Assembly: GCA_033725935.1 (NCBI GenBank)
Contig: MU867103.1
Location: 62,001 to 126,000 of the forward strand
DNA length: 64,000 nucleotides
Direction: 5' to 3'
Source of the DNA: Cladorrhinum sp. PSN259
Lineage: Eukaryota; Ascomycota; Sordariomycetes; Sordariales; Podosporaceae
In this document: positions 41,287-51,876 of the stretch, piece by piece
Layout of the letters: every line of letters starts with the position of its first letter
Position numbering within the stretch: the first letter of the stretch is position 1
Position numbers and translations under genes: made by a program
Notes under the pieces: generated by a model
What the model saw: only the letters and a program-made list of their open reading frames with translations
Database searches by the model: none
Told to the model about the DNA's origin: nothing

Positions 41287-43002
41287 ATGGATTCTACGCC
41301 ACTTTACTCTAATTTTCCTCCCTCAGTCAGGTACAAGTCTCAGTCATGGCTGAGGGGGTGGTGGAGAGAGATCCTGTGCATTACCAGCAGTCTCCTCTGC
41401 ACGGTTGGTATTGTGGCCATTCTGGTCTTGATGAGAGATCAACCGCTGTCTCGGTGGGTGGTGCCATATCTCAGTCTTCCTGCGGCCTTGTCTATACTCT
41501 CAACCGTCTCTAAATCCACCACCGCGCTTGCCGTCACCGCCACCATCAGCCAGTACAAATGGATCCGCTTCAAGAAAGGCCCGCAGAGATTGTCCGACTT
41601 TGACCTCCTCGATCAAGCGAGCCGTGGGCCCAACGGGTCCTTGTGGCTTCTTCTCACCAGACCCGGCATGTTGCTGGCCAGTGCCGGCGCCTTGGTCACC
41701 GTCCTTGCCGTCAGCCTCGATCCGACGATTCAACAAATCATCAACTTCACCACCCGTCCTGTTGAGGAACGCGACGGTAAAGCTTCTTTCGGACTGGCAC
41801 ACACCTATATTGGCGACAGCATTCCAAGTATATCCAATAACTTCCCAATAGAGGGCCATCCGAATAACGGACTGCCGATTGAGATGAGAATTGAACCTTC
41901 ATCTGCCGATCTGGCCATGCGAGGTGCCATCTACCGAGGCCTCTTCAGTCTCGAATCGCCCCCCGTCTTCAATTGCACTTCGAAATGCAACTGGCCAGAC
42001 TCGTACTACACGCTTGGATTCTCCAACACCTGCGCCGACGTTGCGGATGCAACCTTTGCCAACGCGAAAGGCAAGCTGTCGTTTGGGATTTCAGGAGCAA
42101 AAGGAGGAAATCTCACCACGCCAGGCGGCATCAGGCTCGACGCCGGATACTCGGAGACATCGTGGCAGCCCGTCGTTATCGTCAACACCAGACCCCTGCT
42201 GAAGGCACCGAAACGCGTATCGACTGAAATTGCGCGCATTGCCGTATTTCGAACATTTCTGGACCCCCTCTACCCGAGGGTCTGGAGGAACGGCACGGAA
42301 ATAATCGAGTGCGACTTCAATCTCGTCGTGTACAAGTACTCCAATATCACCGTGGAGGACCACAAAGCCAAGTTTGGAGCGAGGGAGACCATTCCTCTTG
42401 AGCCTGGATTCCTGGAACCAGAGAAAGGAGCGAAGAATGTCAGTTCCTCAGGCAACTTTATGTTGACGACGACGTGGACCACATTCAACCAGACAGGGAT
42501 CCCCCCAATAACTGTCAGCTCCCAGTATCTGACGGCCCTCTTGGTGTTTTTTACGTCGAATCACTTTGTGGGAACTGTCTACGGAGGCGAGTCTGCCCCG
42601 ACCTCCTTCGGGGCTGGTGATGCACTTCAAGCCGGCAACATGACCCACTTGATGGAGAATATGGCCCAGAGCATGACCGAGTATTTGCAAACAAGAGCCG
42701 ACAGCGTCAAAGCGGAGGGAGTGAGCAGTAACCCCGTGGTCCACGTCGAGGTCCGCTGGGAGTGGCTGACCCCCACGCTCGTTATCCAAACGATTGCTTT
42801 ACTGTTTTGTTGTGCCATCATGGTCAGGAGCAGCATGACGGAGGGACTTCTCCTTTGGAAGGATTCAACCATTGCCGTATTGTACCACGATTTGACGGAA
42901 AGGGATGACGGCGTCGAGGGGGTTTATATCAATGGTCCTCCGGTGAAGTCTCAGAGTGAGTTGGAAGGGATAGCGAAGAGATTAAAGGGCACGCTGCGAT
43001 AG
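41287..43002 (+). CDS. DUF3176 family membrane protein
   Basis: This is one exon of 571 residues from the ATG at 41287. The frame opens earlier only with TTG. Membrane segments are visible near residues 24-46 (SLLCTVGIVAILVLM), 57-80, 120-140 (GMLLASAGALVTVLAVSL) and near the C-terminus (LVIQTIALLFCCAIMV). The stretch LSILSTVSKSTTALAVTATI, then SQYKWIRF, LSDFDLLDQASRGPNGSL, is the hallmark of the fungal DUF3176 family. A large, probably extracytoplasmic loop of about 350 residues with many N-x-S/T sites and paired cysteines (CTSKC) lies between the third and last segments. The family has no known function. Confidence 0.88.
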   Translation: MDSTPLYSNFPPSVRYKSQSWLRGWWREILCITSSLLCTVGIVAILVLMRDQPLSRWVVPYLSLPAALSILSTVSKSTTALAVTATISQYKWIRFKKGPQRLSDFDLLDQASRGPNGSLWLLLTRPGMLLASAGALVTVLAVSLDPTIQQIINFTTRPVEERDGKASFGLAHTYIGDSIPSISNNFPIEGHPNNGLPIEMRIEPSSADLAMRGAIYRGLFSLESPPVFNCTSKCNWPDSYYTLGFSNTCADVADATFANAKGKLSFGISGAKGGNLTTPGGIRLDAGYSETSWQPVVIVNTRPLLKAPKRVSTEIARIAVFRTFLDPLYPRVWRNGTEIIECDFNLVVYKYSNITVEDHKAKFGARETIPLEPGFLEPEKGAKNVSSSGNFMLTTTWTTFNQTGIPPITVSSQYLTALLVFFTSNHFVGTVYGGESAPTSFGAGDALQAGNMTHLMENMAQSMTEYLQTRADSVKAEGVSSNPVVHVEVRWEWLTPTLVIQTIALLFCCAIMVRSSMTEGLLLWKDSTIAVLYHDLTERDDGVEGVYINGPPVKSQSELEGIAKRLKGTLR

Positions 43003-43395
43003 CATCATGAAGCCCGGGTAATTTTAATGATAGAAACTTGGACTTGTATATATTAAATGTGTCTTACATGTACATCACAGTCGTGACAGTGAAGCTAAAT
43101 CATGAGTTTTAAATCCATCACATGGTGTTATTGAGAGCCCCTGAGCCGACATGGATGCCGTCTGGTTTTTCAGGGAAGTGTTAATTGATCTCTTGCTGGT
43201 AAAGCCAAAAAGAAAACAAGGCAAAGTTAAGACTTTCAATGTATTCTAGATACAGCAGCTACTAGAAATAGCTGAAATTAACAAATGGAATATTATTATG
43301 ATGCTAAACGTATTAGTACAGAAATCACGATAAAAGAAAGAAAAAAAAGACAAACAACTGGATCTACCGGACCATTAACTCACACATTTAGGTCA
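43003..43395. other. Short AT-rich intergenic stretch
   Basis: This is the 3' flank shared by the DUF3176 gene (+) and Cys-rich gene 1 (-), which converge here. Nothing else is seen. Confidence 0.4.
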
Positions 43396-44038
43396 TCACA
43401 CCCTGGTCTTCTTACTCTTCTGCCCCTCATTCTTCTTCTCCTTCTCCTTTCCCTTCCCCTTATCATCTTTCTCTTCATCGGCGGTTTGCCAGTCCTCGTC
43501 GCGGTCCGAGTCCGAGGCCGAGACAGTAGCTGCTGAAGAGCCGCTTGAGCTTGGCGGATGAGCGCGCTTTTGTCCGGCGGTTCGACACTCCTTCTTAACC
43601 TCCTTTTTTTCCAGAAACAGTCTGCCCCTGAGCCGAGCCTCCAGCTGAAGCCTCCTCCAATGTCGCCGCGCTACTCGAGGACGAGGATGCGGATGCGGAT
43701 GCTGCTGCCTCAGCGCACTTGTGCTCCGTGCATATCCAGCACCAATCCCCCTCCCCTTTCCACTGAAATCCGGTGCATCCGTACAAATTCATTTTCTCAA
43801 AACCTGCTTGGCAATCCTGCGGGGGGCTTCCCCAGCACCTGCAGTGCCGTCTGACGGGAGGAGGGTCCGGGATGGGACAGCGACTGAAAACGCACCGAGA
43901 GCAGTATGCGGAACGGGTGCTGTGACGGGTTTTCTTCAGCCGCCGATTCGAGCAGCGGTGTCTTTCGTCGTGCCGTTTCTGGAGGGTCACGCACCCGGCT
44001 TGTCCATTTACGTCCCAGCAGCCGCACTCGATGTACAT
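43396..44038 (-). CDS. Cys-rich protein, family member 1, with a frameshift at an A7 run
   Basis: The ATG at 44038 opens a frame that stops at 43595. The N-terminus has C-x-C-x4-G-x3-C (CGCWDVNGQAGC), then YC-x2-C-x3-RC followed by PxPDP, and later FQWKGEGDWCWIC. These features match the protein at 46894-47603. A Ser-rich tail follows. At a run of seven A (43604-43610 on the plus strand as T7) the frame changes. Beyond it the neighbouring frame continues as clearly coding, hydrophilic Lys/Glu/Asp-rich sequence to a stop at 43396, just as the second member has a Lys/Glu-rich tail. The shift may be a sequencing error, a real mutation or slippage. Cysteine spacing and lack of a signal peptide suggest an intracellular metal-binding protein of unknown role. 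Confidence 0.65.
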
Positions 44039-44462
44039 TGTTCCGCTGGTTGCTGTTCAGTCTGGTCGAAATGATGATTTTTCTTCTTCTTTTTTTTCGC
44101 CTTGTGGCAGGAGATTGTGTACAGGTCGCGTAGAAGCGAAAGATCGACTGTCAAAGTAGGTTGAAGTTAGCCTTGATGGTATCAAGTCGTGGAACTTGCT
44201 GGAGCGTCTGGTAAAAAGAAGACTGTTGCTGAGAGAGGACAGTAAAAGGTGCTGGAAAAGAGTGTATTTAACTCTTCTGCAGCTTATAACAGACACTTTT
44301 CCTGTTCAGTAGATAACTACACTGGTGGTTACACTTGGTTACTCATTCCAGTCTGGTCTCTTTGAAGAGGCGACAGAGTCATTCATGACATGATCACTCT
44401 GTGCAATCCTTCTTCTTCACCGAATACGAAAAAGTGCAAGTAAACTCCCGTGCAACTGCTAC
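44039..44462. other. Intergenic stretch
   Basis: This lies upstream of Cys-rich gene 1 and downstream of the F-box-like gene, both on the minus strand. No further gene is visible. Confidence 0.4.
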
Positions 44463-45564
44463 CTACAAGATGAGCGTGGCCTCTATACCACGACCAGCGA
44501 ACTCCCGCGCCATATCCTCAAGCTGGGAGTTCGATATATACTCCCCACACATATCCTGTGACATATCCATTTTGAATGATTTGAGCTTCGGGCAATGCTC
44601 GGTGATCTGAATTAACGCCTCGGGTGGGTCGAACTGATCCCACTCGTCAGCGAAATTAGCCCCTCCCTCATAGACTAGTTTCTCCACGTTTGGAACGAGA
44701 CTCAACAGCATCCCGAAAGCCTCTGGCTTCATGGCGCTGTACCGGATAACAAGCTCGGTCACCTTCTCAAGAACAAAGTCGAGTTCAATGTAAGTGTTGA
44801 CTCTGCAAACTTCCAGTCTCGTCAGGTTGGGCGCGGCGGCCTTGAGCAGACCCAAGGTGACGGGCAGATCGTGGTCCAGGGCCCAACCTGTGACGGCATC
44901 AATATAACCGAAACATAAGCTTTTCAACGCTGGGAGTGACGTTGGCGGATCAATTCGCAAGAGATTGAATGCTTGGTGGCAGAGCATGAGGTTGACAAAG
45001 ACAGTTTCGACGCTGCGCCAGCAGAAGCTGAGGATGAAGTCCATCTCGACGTAGGCCTTGTCCTCTCCGTCTGCGTCGGCAGTGAATAGGGTCTCGACGT
45101 TATCTGGGTCGTCGTTGGTCAGGGGCAAACTAAAATTGGGGTACAGGTGTTTGAGGTAGTATGTGGCCTGTAGTAATTTTGTTAGTCAGTCTCGGAATAT
45201 ACTGCAAAATTGACAGTCCAACTATTGTAAAGGGGGGTGGGGCACCGGGGCCAAGACATACCACCTCTTCAGGAAACTTTTCAGGATCTAAGGGATCATC
45301 CCATTTAGTTCCATAAAAGTAGAGGTCTTTGACTAGCCCCGCAAGATCCGGCCTGGCCATAACGGTTCTGGCAAACAGCGGCCAGTTGCTGTAGCGATAG
45401 CGAGGCGCGCGGTAGAGGCGCCATGTGGTGAGCGCGTTGAGTGACTTTGAGGTTCGATTGAGCCCAGCGAGGGTTAGACGGTCTGGAACCTCGTCTGGAG
45501 GGTCTAAAATGTTGATGATCTCCTCGACAATTTCGACTGCCAGATCATTGAATGAAGCGGGCAT
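44463..45564 (-). CDS. F-box-like protein with LRR-like C-terminal part
   Basis: Exons are 45564-45262 and 45167-44463, 335 residues. The intron has a gtatgt donor and a ctacag acceptor in phase 0. The start (MPASFNDLAVEIVEEIINIL, then LTLAGLNRTSKSLNALTTWRLYR) is a typical degenerate fungal F-box, with the L-P/A-x-E-I-x-x-x-I pattern and a later TWRLYR. The remainder contains spaced Leu-rich segments (LPALKSLCFGYID, PNLTRLEVCRVN, VPNVEKLVYEG, CPKLKSFKMDM). They resemble irregular leucine-rich repeats used for substrate binding. The likely role is a substrate adaptor of an SCF ubiquitin ligase. Such genes are numerous and variable in fungi. The substrate is unknown. Confidence 0.82.
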
Positions 45565-46487
45565 TGTGTGAGGATTGACGTACCAGAGCAACAGTTCCTG
45601 AGGAGTTGGCTTGGCGAGTGGTCGAAATATTTATGCGTTGGAAGCTAGCGAGCTGGAACCAACAAATCAAGTTTGATTGGCTGGCCGAGCGGGATACCAT
45701 TTCGGGTAATCAAATCAACATTAGGCATCACCTGCTGCCTGCAGGCTGATGATTTGTCTTCCTGGAACTATCCCTAATCTTTGCCATGCGTTCTCTATGT
45801 CAGCAGATATTCACTGTGCAAAATAACATGCCCCCAAGTTACAATCGATAAATATCAAGATAATAAGTGCTTGAATCTCCCATCGCTCACAGCTCCGGTC
45901 TATGTCTCCCCGGAACCTATCCTAACGCGTCTCGACGTACCTAGTTAAGTAAGGCTAAGAGGCACAGTATCTTGAGGTAGGCTGGCGTCTTGATTGGATT
46001 TTGCTATTCGCAGGGTTGGATCATGATGCTCCTGTAGTCGGGTGAGGGCTCGTTTGCCTCGAGGTCGGTCGATGGTTGAAAGAGTGTGTAATAATGGTCC
46101 ATAACTTGGCCCATTGGGAACCTTCGTTGTCAGATTCCGCCATGGTGATATGATGTTTTCCAAAGGCGGTGATTTGGTGGTTGCAGGAAATAATGATAAA
46201 AAAGGAAAAAGGAAGGCTGGAAAGGTTTTTTCTGCTGGTGGTTTTGATTCGAGTTTTGTCCAAACTTAACTTGAACCTAGGGCTTATCATTTGCAGCTGA
46301 TTGGCTTTATGTGAGTGGAGAGTGATTTAATTTATTTCCTGAAAGGCCACAAAGTTTAAAATATATACACTAGGCTATATCTCAGACTTTGTCAAGGTAT
46401 CTCGTCTTCTCAATCGGCTCAACACCTCAAATAACACTGTACAACGTGAAGTGACAGAAACTGATCAAAGAAATATCTATTATTACG
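45565..46487. other. Intergenic stretch with a doubtful small frame
   Basis: A 40-codon frame on the minus strand (ATG at 46143, stop at 46021, beginning MAESDNEGSQWAKLW) has a protein-like start. Another frame continues with charged sequence to 45945. No clear intron joins them. Otherwise nothing is seen. Confidence 0.3.
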
Positions 46488-46612
46488 CTAACTTGGAACT
46501 AGTTGATATTCGCAAAGCGTGCATATGAAATAATAACTCCCTCCTGCCTTGAACAACTTGAATCCATCAAAATACCACGTCGGCTCTAAATTACCGCATA
46601 TAAGGCAGATAG
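46488..46612 (-). CDS. Orphan C-terminal exon with two CxxC pairs
   Basis: Reading left from the assembly artefact, this frame encodes about 41 residues with CLICG at its start and CTLC near its end, and stops at 46488. The two C-x2-C pairs 26 residues apart look like a zinc ribbon. Its upstream end is lost in the poly-G/N region. It may be the last exon of the Cys-rich gene at 46894-47603, which ends in a splice donor that points here. Confidence 0.45.
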
Positions 46613-46616
46613 ATTG

Positions 46617-46722
46617 CCGGGGGGGGGGGGGGGGGGGCGGGGGGGCCGGGGGGCGGGGGGGGGGGGGGGCNNNNNNNNNNAAACCCCCGGTCTCATAATC
46701 ACCCCCTTTACTCCTTTCTGTT

Positions 46723-46766
<44 letters not shown>

Positions 46767-46785
46767 AAAAAAAAAAAAAAAAAAA
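46617..46785. other. Assembly artefact: G-run, 10 N, C-run and A29 run
   Basis: About 54 bases of almost pure G, ten N (46671-46680), a short normal piece, about 30 C and then 29 A follow one another. Natural sequence of this kind is very unlikely. It marks low-quality read ends at a contig join and damages the gene reading through it. Confidence 0.9.
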
Positions 46786-46893
46786 CATCTAACCCTCTTC
46801 TGCAATATTCCTTCTTTCCATTTATCCTCTTCCTTCCGTTTACCGTTTCCTTTCCACTTAGTGATCTCTATATCTTCCGTAGTCCTCACTCAC

Positions 46894-47603
46894 CTAGAGA
46901 GACTAGAGCTCGACCCAGAGCTTTCTGCGGTCGAACCTGAGCTCGAGCTTGGTAGGTTGGCGAATCGGACTTTTTTCGTTTTCTGCTTCTCAGCCTCTTT
47001 TTCTTTCCCTTTGTCGTTCTCTCTCTTGAACTCCCCTTGACCTTTCGAATGTCTGCTGGTTGAAGTGGAGTTTGACCCAGAAGGCTCTGGGCTGGAACCC
47101 GAGCCTGAGCTGGGCGCCTGGGAACGCTTCTGCGCTTGGGTCTCAGTTTCAAGTGACTGTTCGTTTTGCTTATCAAGCAGCTCTTCTATTCTGATGCCAC
47201 GTCGTTGCCGCTGTTGTTGTTCGGTTTTCCTCTGTTCAGATGGTTCTTTGCTTGCCGCAGGTCGGGGACAGTTACGGTATCTGCATCTCCAACATTGTTC
47301 CCCTTCCCCCTTCCATTGGTACCCCTCACATGCATCCTCCATTCCTGGGAGACGTGGCATAGCCTTGCATTCAAGCTGGTTCTCTAAGCACGCGCATAAC
47401 CGTCTCACAGCTCGTTGAGGATCTGGGTGAGGATCTGGGTGAGGGCAGCGGGAAGCCATGCACCGGTCACAGAAGAAGTTGGGTTCTCCTGCAGCTTGTG
47501 GCTGATTGAGATTCATTCTGTTAGTGCAGCGGTTGGAGAATTGCCTTTTCATTGTCTTGCAGCTCTCTTTTCCGTTCACATCCCAGCAGGCGCACGTCAC
47601 CAT
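46894..47603 (-). CDS. Cys-rich protein, family member 2 (3' end in assembly gap)
   Basis: The ATG at 47603 opens 236 codons. The exon probably ends at 46894, where tctag is followed by gtgagt, a good donor. The following exon would lie in or beyond the artefact at 46617-46785. The N-terminus has C-x-C-x4-G-x3-C (CACWDVNGKESC), then FC-x2-C-x3-RCPHPDP, CAC, and YQWKGEGEQCWRC with two more Cys. The order and several residues (CWDVNG, RCP, QWKGEG, CW) equal those in the protein at 43396-44038. The second half is disordered: Gln/Arg-rich, then Ser/Gly-rich, then a Lys/Glu stretch with KKVRFANLP. There is no signal peptide. The function is unknown. Confidence 0.72.
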
Positions 47604-47949
47604 GATGGTATCATGATCTCATGGCTGTGTAGTTTTGAGGAAAAAATATGTTGAAGCATCTCTGACGGCCAAAAAGGGAAAACAATATATTGAAGCTTCT
47701 CTGATGGTCAAAAGAAGGGCGCCTATCAATGCTTAAATATAGACAGTCGTAATGGGAGTGCCCCTTTGGCCAGAGATGACCAAATTCAGTAAAGGTAACC
47801 TGAATTTGATGTATTGGAGTCAGAACGGCGTTTTGAAAGCTGGCCCATTTCGTATCTGCGACTGTGACAAAGAGTCACAGGTGTCAAAAAAAGTGTGATT
47901 GTGTAAGACATTACAAAACAGCAGGGCTATCAAGATAACACCTCGAAAG
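47604..47949. other. Short intergenic stretch
   Basis: This is the promoter side of Cys-rich gene 2. It contains an imperfect duplication (ttgaagcatctctgacggccaaaa and ttgaagcttctctgatggtcaaaa at about 47652 and 47692). No gene is seen. Confidence 0.4.
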
Positions 47950-48369
47950 CTATAGAGCCTTGTCCATTGTTCCCTTCTTCTCAAAGTCCTTGTTCAAAAA
48001 CTCCCGTTCACCACCGCGCGCTATGGCCTCGTGCACCGGCTGCTTCTCCTTGTCGCCTACGAGACTGTCGATGCCGGACATGATGTTGCCCCTTAGCGAT
48101 TCCCCGAGACCCTGTTTCTTTGGTCAGTATTTCTTTATCTAAACTTCCAGCCAAGACATAGAGGCGCCGTGACATACATGTCCTTGTGCTACAACGCCCT
48201 TGATGTTCCGCGCTACCCGCTCTCCCGTATTTTCCGTAGTAGCAGTTGTGTTCATGGCGGTGGAGTTTAGATGATGTGAATTGAGGTTGGCAGTGGTATC
48301 GGAAGCAGTGGTGGGCTGTTGTGCTGCTGGGGTGTTATTGTACCCGAGATTCGAGTTGTTGGTCTGCAT
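47950..48369 (-). CDS. Small hydrophilic protein with GHGLGESLRGN motif
   Basis: Exons are 48369-48178 and 48111-47950, 117 residues. The phase-0 intron starts gtatgt and ends aacag. The first half is Asn/Thr/Ser-rich and looks disordered. Across the splice site lies KGVVAQGH-GLGESLRGN, followed by a Gly/Lys/Glu-rich end with GDKEKQPVHEAIARGG. Small fungal proteins with a GxGExxRG segment and repeated charged/Gly stretches are common and often stress-related, like hydrophilins. I infer that only from composition. No signal peptide or membrane segment is present. Confidence 0.7.
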
Positions 48370-49276
48370 TTTGGCGGTTGTATGTTTGGTATCGTGGATC
48401 TGTTTCTTTCTTGTTCGAAACTACAAAATATGTTTAAATTTGTGATGAAGGTCTTCAATTTTTTTTTTTTTGGGGGGGGTTGAAGGTCCCTTTAAAATTC
48501 CCGAGGAAAATACTGCCCCTTGTGAAGTTGGCCGTTGACGTCATAGGATCTTCGCAAGAGGACTTGATTCCTGATCTCCACTTTTTGTTCTCCTGACATC
48601 AACTGAATCAAAACAAATAAAATTATTAACTCCATATGCTATACGTACACTACATTGCAAGTTCTTTATTAGTCACCCCTCACTTGATTTCTGGAGGATG
48701 CCTGCCTAGTCTCATATCAACAAATATGTATTAGGCTCTGCAGACCGTTGGCGACTGGCAGAAGGAGTTGGCTTATAGTTAACATCTTGTTCAAAGTCCA
48801 GTTCCTCCAGAGTATGGGATGTTGAAAGTCCTGGAGCCGCCATGTGACATGTTACCACTTGCTCGTGTGCGTTGTTCTGTTTGGTAAAGTCCCTGCCAGT
48901 TCCATCCCTCGAGGAGCTGACCAGGTTTGGCCGTCTGCCGCAGCCTTGCGTCGGTCAAGTTTACCAGCTGTGGCAAACCGAATCTTCCGCCTTCCCTACA
49001 TAATGGAAAAGCACTAAGGTATGCCTTCGGCAGGCCATCAGCCTGTCTCAGCAGCCGCTCTGTACCAGCGGGAGGGCGGCCCATTGCGCCTCTGACAGCT
49101 ATTCGAACCTTATGCACCTTTGCATCATCGAGGGGTCGGCATCACTTTAGGCAGCAAAGAGCACGTGATGAATTGGCACCTAGATAACTTGAAGCCAGAC
49201 AAAATGTGGTCTCTTTCCCCACTCCACAAACTGCTTTACAACTTTTACTATTAGTCTCATTTCAGTGTCAACAAAC
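48370..49276. other. Intergenic stretch with homopolymer run
   Basis: A T13-G8 run lies at about 48459-48479. Overlapping frames at 48791-49187 look random. The region holds the promoters of the two flanking divergent genes. Confidence 0.4.
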
Positions 49277-50356
49277 ATGTCAGCTAACGACACTATAGAC
49301 GTAGAGAAAGCTTTTACCAAGCCCATGACTAAAATCGCCGAGTCCGGACCAAGCTGGAGCGGGAGTGGGAGCGGGGAAAAGTCTCACACTCATGTGGCTT
49401 TCGACAAGATTATTGAAGAGCAAGATGACCATCACCACCGTTTCGGCCCGCCGATGCGGATGATGACATCGATGCGGGGAAGAGACATAGAGCGACTCAA
49501 ACTACGGTCATTTTTCGAGCGTCTGTACGATCGGCTCAGTTAGCAGCGAATTCATCCTTTTGTGCCATCGAAAGGCAAACCGGCTTCCACGCACCAGGAG
49601 GCGAGAATGATAGTGGAGGTATCCAGCCTCCACCAGCCAAAGCTGAGAGGCTGCGGATCGAGTTTCTCCATCGATACAATATACTGTGGGCCCGCTCCAA
49701 GCTGTTTCGACACTACGAGTCCGACCACGACCTCCTCGAGGATGTGGTAGCAGAGCAAATTCTCAACGATTTGCGCGCATACTGTAAGTCCACGGAAGCA
49801 ATAAGGAAAACAATGACATGTGAGCTAACGTAAGCCAGCAAATGCCCTTCGAGACTATCGTTTTTTTCGGACCGAGGGCGACTTCCTCTTTTCCACAGAC
49901 GACCTCATGAGTGGGCTCGCCAAGGATATCGTTTCTCTTGAGAACGCGAGGTCGAAGCTACCGAACTTGCAGGAAGGCTCACAAGAGGCTCAAGATCTAG
50001 CCGAGCAGATCGGGAGAATGACCAAGGGGATAGGACAAGAGTTGCTGAAGGCAATGAATGAAACTACTTCTGGCATCACAAAAGACAAAGAATTCAAGGA
50101 TCGGCAAGCGTTGTGGGCCCGTCTGCTCATGGCTCTTGGCGGTGGCCTAGCGTTAATTGGCCCAATGCTCATCATGGTGTTGCATCCGGAAAAGCTAACA
50201 GCACTGATTACGACGTCGTGTTGTGTTGTCGGGGTCGCTGTCATGTTGGCTATCGTCATGAGAGATTCTCAGCCGAAAGATATCGTTGCATTCACGGCAG
50301 CCTATGCGGCTGGGCTGGTGGTTTTTGTTGGATCTGGTGGGGGAGGAAGCTCCTGA
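49277..50356 (+). CDS. DUF6594 family protein, apparent frameshift near 49540
   Basis: The ATG at 49277 starts a frame that stops at 49543. Sequence in the next-but-one frame then continues as typical DUF6594: RLRIEFLHRYNILWARSKLF, an intron at 49784-49838 (gtaagt, gctaac, ccag), NALRDYRFF and a long helical part. The C-terminal membrane region has the family hallmark LMALGGGLALIGPMLIMVL and two more hydrophobic segments. No good intron explains the switch near 49540, because candidate donors there would leave far too short an intron. It is either a one-base error or a real lesion. The N-terminus is polar with a His/Asp patch. The family is frequent in fungi and has no assigned function; some members sit near incompatibility loci. 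Confidence 0.75.
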
Positions 50357-51876
50357 GACGTTTTAGCAGTCAAAGCGTAGGAGCGAGGGTGCCATACGTC
50401 TCACACAATGGGCGCTGGCTTGAATCACAGTACAGAGGATAAGCGAATAATGAAGTTGTCAAATGAAGAAACATTCCAGTCCTTGACTGTCCCCGGTCCC
50501 CGATTCCGCGCCCTCGTCTCCACCGTCATACGCATCGCCCTCTTCATTATCAGTGATCTCAACAACTTACTCATTTTCATGCCCAACGCGCCTCTCGGAA
50601 TCCCAGACCGGTGGAGATTCTCCACGCTCGTCATCGGCTGCCCAGTGTCGTCTGGTTTTACAATTCTTCGACTCGGCGTCAACATCACAACATCACAGAT
50701 TCGATAAATAGCCCAAAGGGACTTCAGGGCGTGTTAAGTGCTTTCCCCAGAAGGCGAGCGCAGACCCTCTATCTTTCGGTGTTCAGTCCTTCCGGTTGCG
50801 GCATTCCGAACAAAACATAAAAGAAGTATTCTGCGGGCGAATCATGTTCCCAAAGAGTGCCTTCTGCCGTAGGAATATTGGGGTTTCTGTTGAACGTTCT
50901 GTGGAACGGTTGCGTCTCTCCAGGAGGCGAAGACGCTGTCTAAAACAGCGGAGGGACATCAACGCATCCCGCTGTTCTTGGTGGTCAAAGGCTGGATCGC
51001 CCGATATGGCCTGGTAAGCTCAGCTGATCTGATTCAATATTTAAGGAGGCTCAGGCTATAGTTAATAGTATAATAATGAAGAGATATGTATTGCTAACCT
51101 TATAATACGATGAAGAGGAGTTTGGCTATCAATACCCAGCTATGTACCCTGCAGAGGATAGCTGGAGAGCGGCCTCTGATAACAAATGTCGCTGATGTCA
51201 AAGAGGAAAGGTCTAATTCTGGATTATTTCCTGGCACCTTGGCAAAGGCCAGGGTACTAGCCCCTAAAAGGAGGGCAAAGACCCACCTAGCCATACCTGG
51301 GCAAGACCGGGGCAATTAAGCCCATAAAAAGGGGTCTTGGCTTAGGAGCACAGTTTTGATCAATGCAAGCAATTTTGCGGCACTTTTGACCCCCCTGAAG
51401 TGGAACGTTATTCCAGACAACTGATTCCTTCTAAATAAGTGGCTGCGCCCTTGGCGCCCACACTTTGGTTCCTAACCCAATAGGAACACCGGCTCATGCC
51501 CCGCAATCCCCGGTCTCTGCAGTGATGCGCAGTTCTGCCTATCAGAATAGCGTATCTCCGAGTATCTGAGGCAACTCTCTCTCGGAGCATCTGCGCCAAA
51601 TTCCATCTATTGGGTCCCGCGTCTTCTGCATGTCTCACCGAGGGCGAATGATAGCACTTGTGCTTAATAAGGACTGCCCAACCCAGTGTTAGGCAGCGGG
51701 TTTGCCGCGATTGGCGTCTTGCACGGTCGTCGACTGACTGGATGCTATATCATGGTCGCCATCCAGGGTCAATTGTTGTCGAGACGCTAGTTGAAACTCT
51801 GGCCCTTTGTTCAACCTGATTCAGCCTCGCTGGACATTATCTGCTTGATCCGTCTTACTCGGAATCAGTCTTCGAC
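50357..51876. other. Intergenic stretch, possible transposon relics
   Basis: No intact gene is visible in 1.5 kb. The piece at about 51060-51330, open on both strands over 70 codons and ending in agggcaaagacccacctagcc, has the look of a decayed repeat, but I cannot name an element. The right end is the dynamin promoter. Confidence 0.3.
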
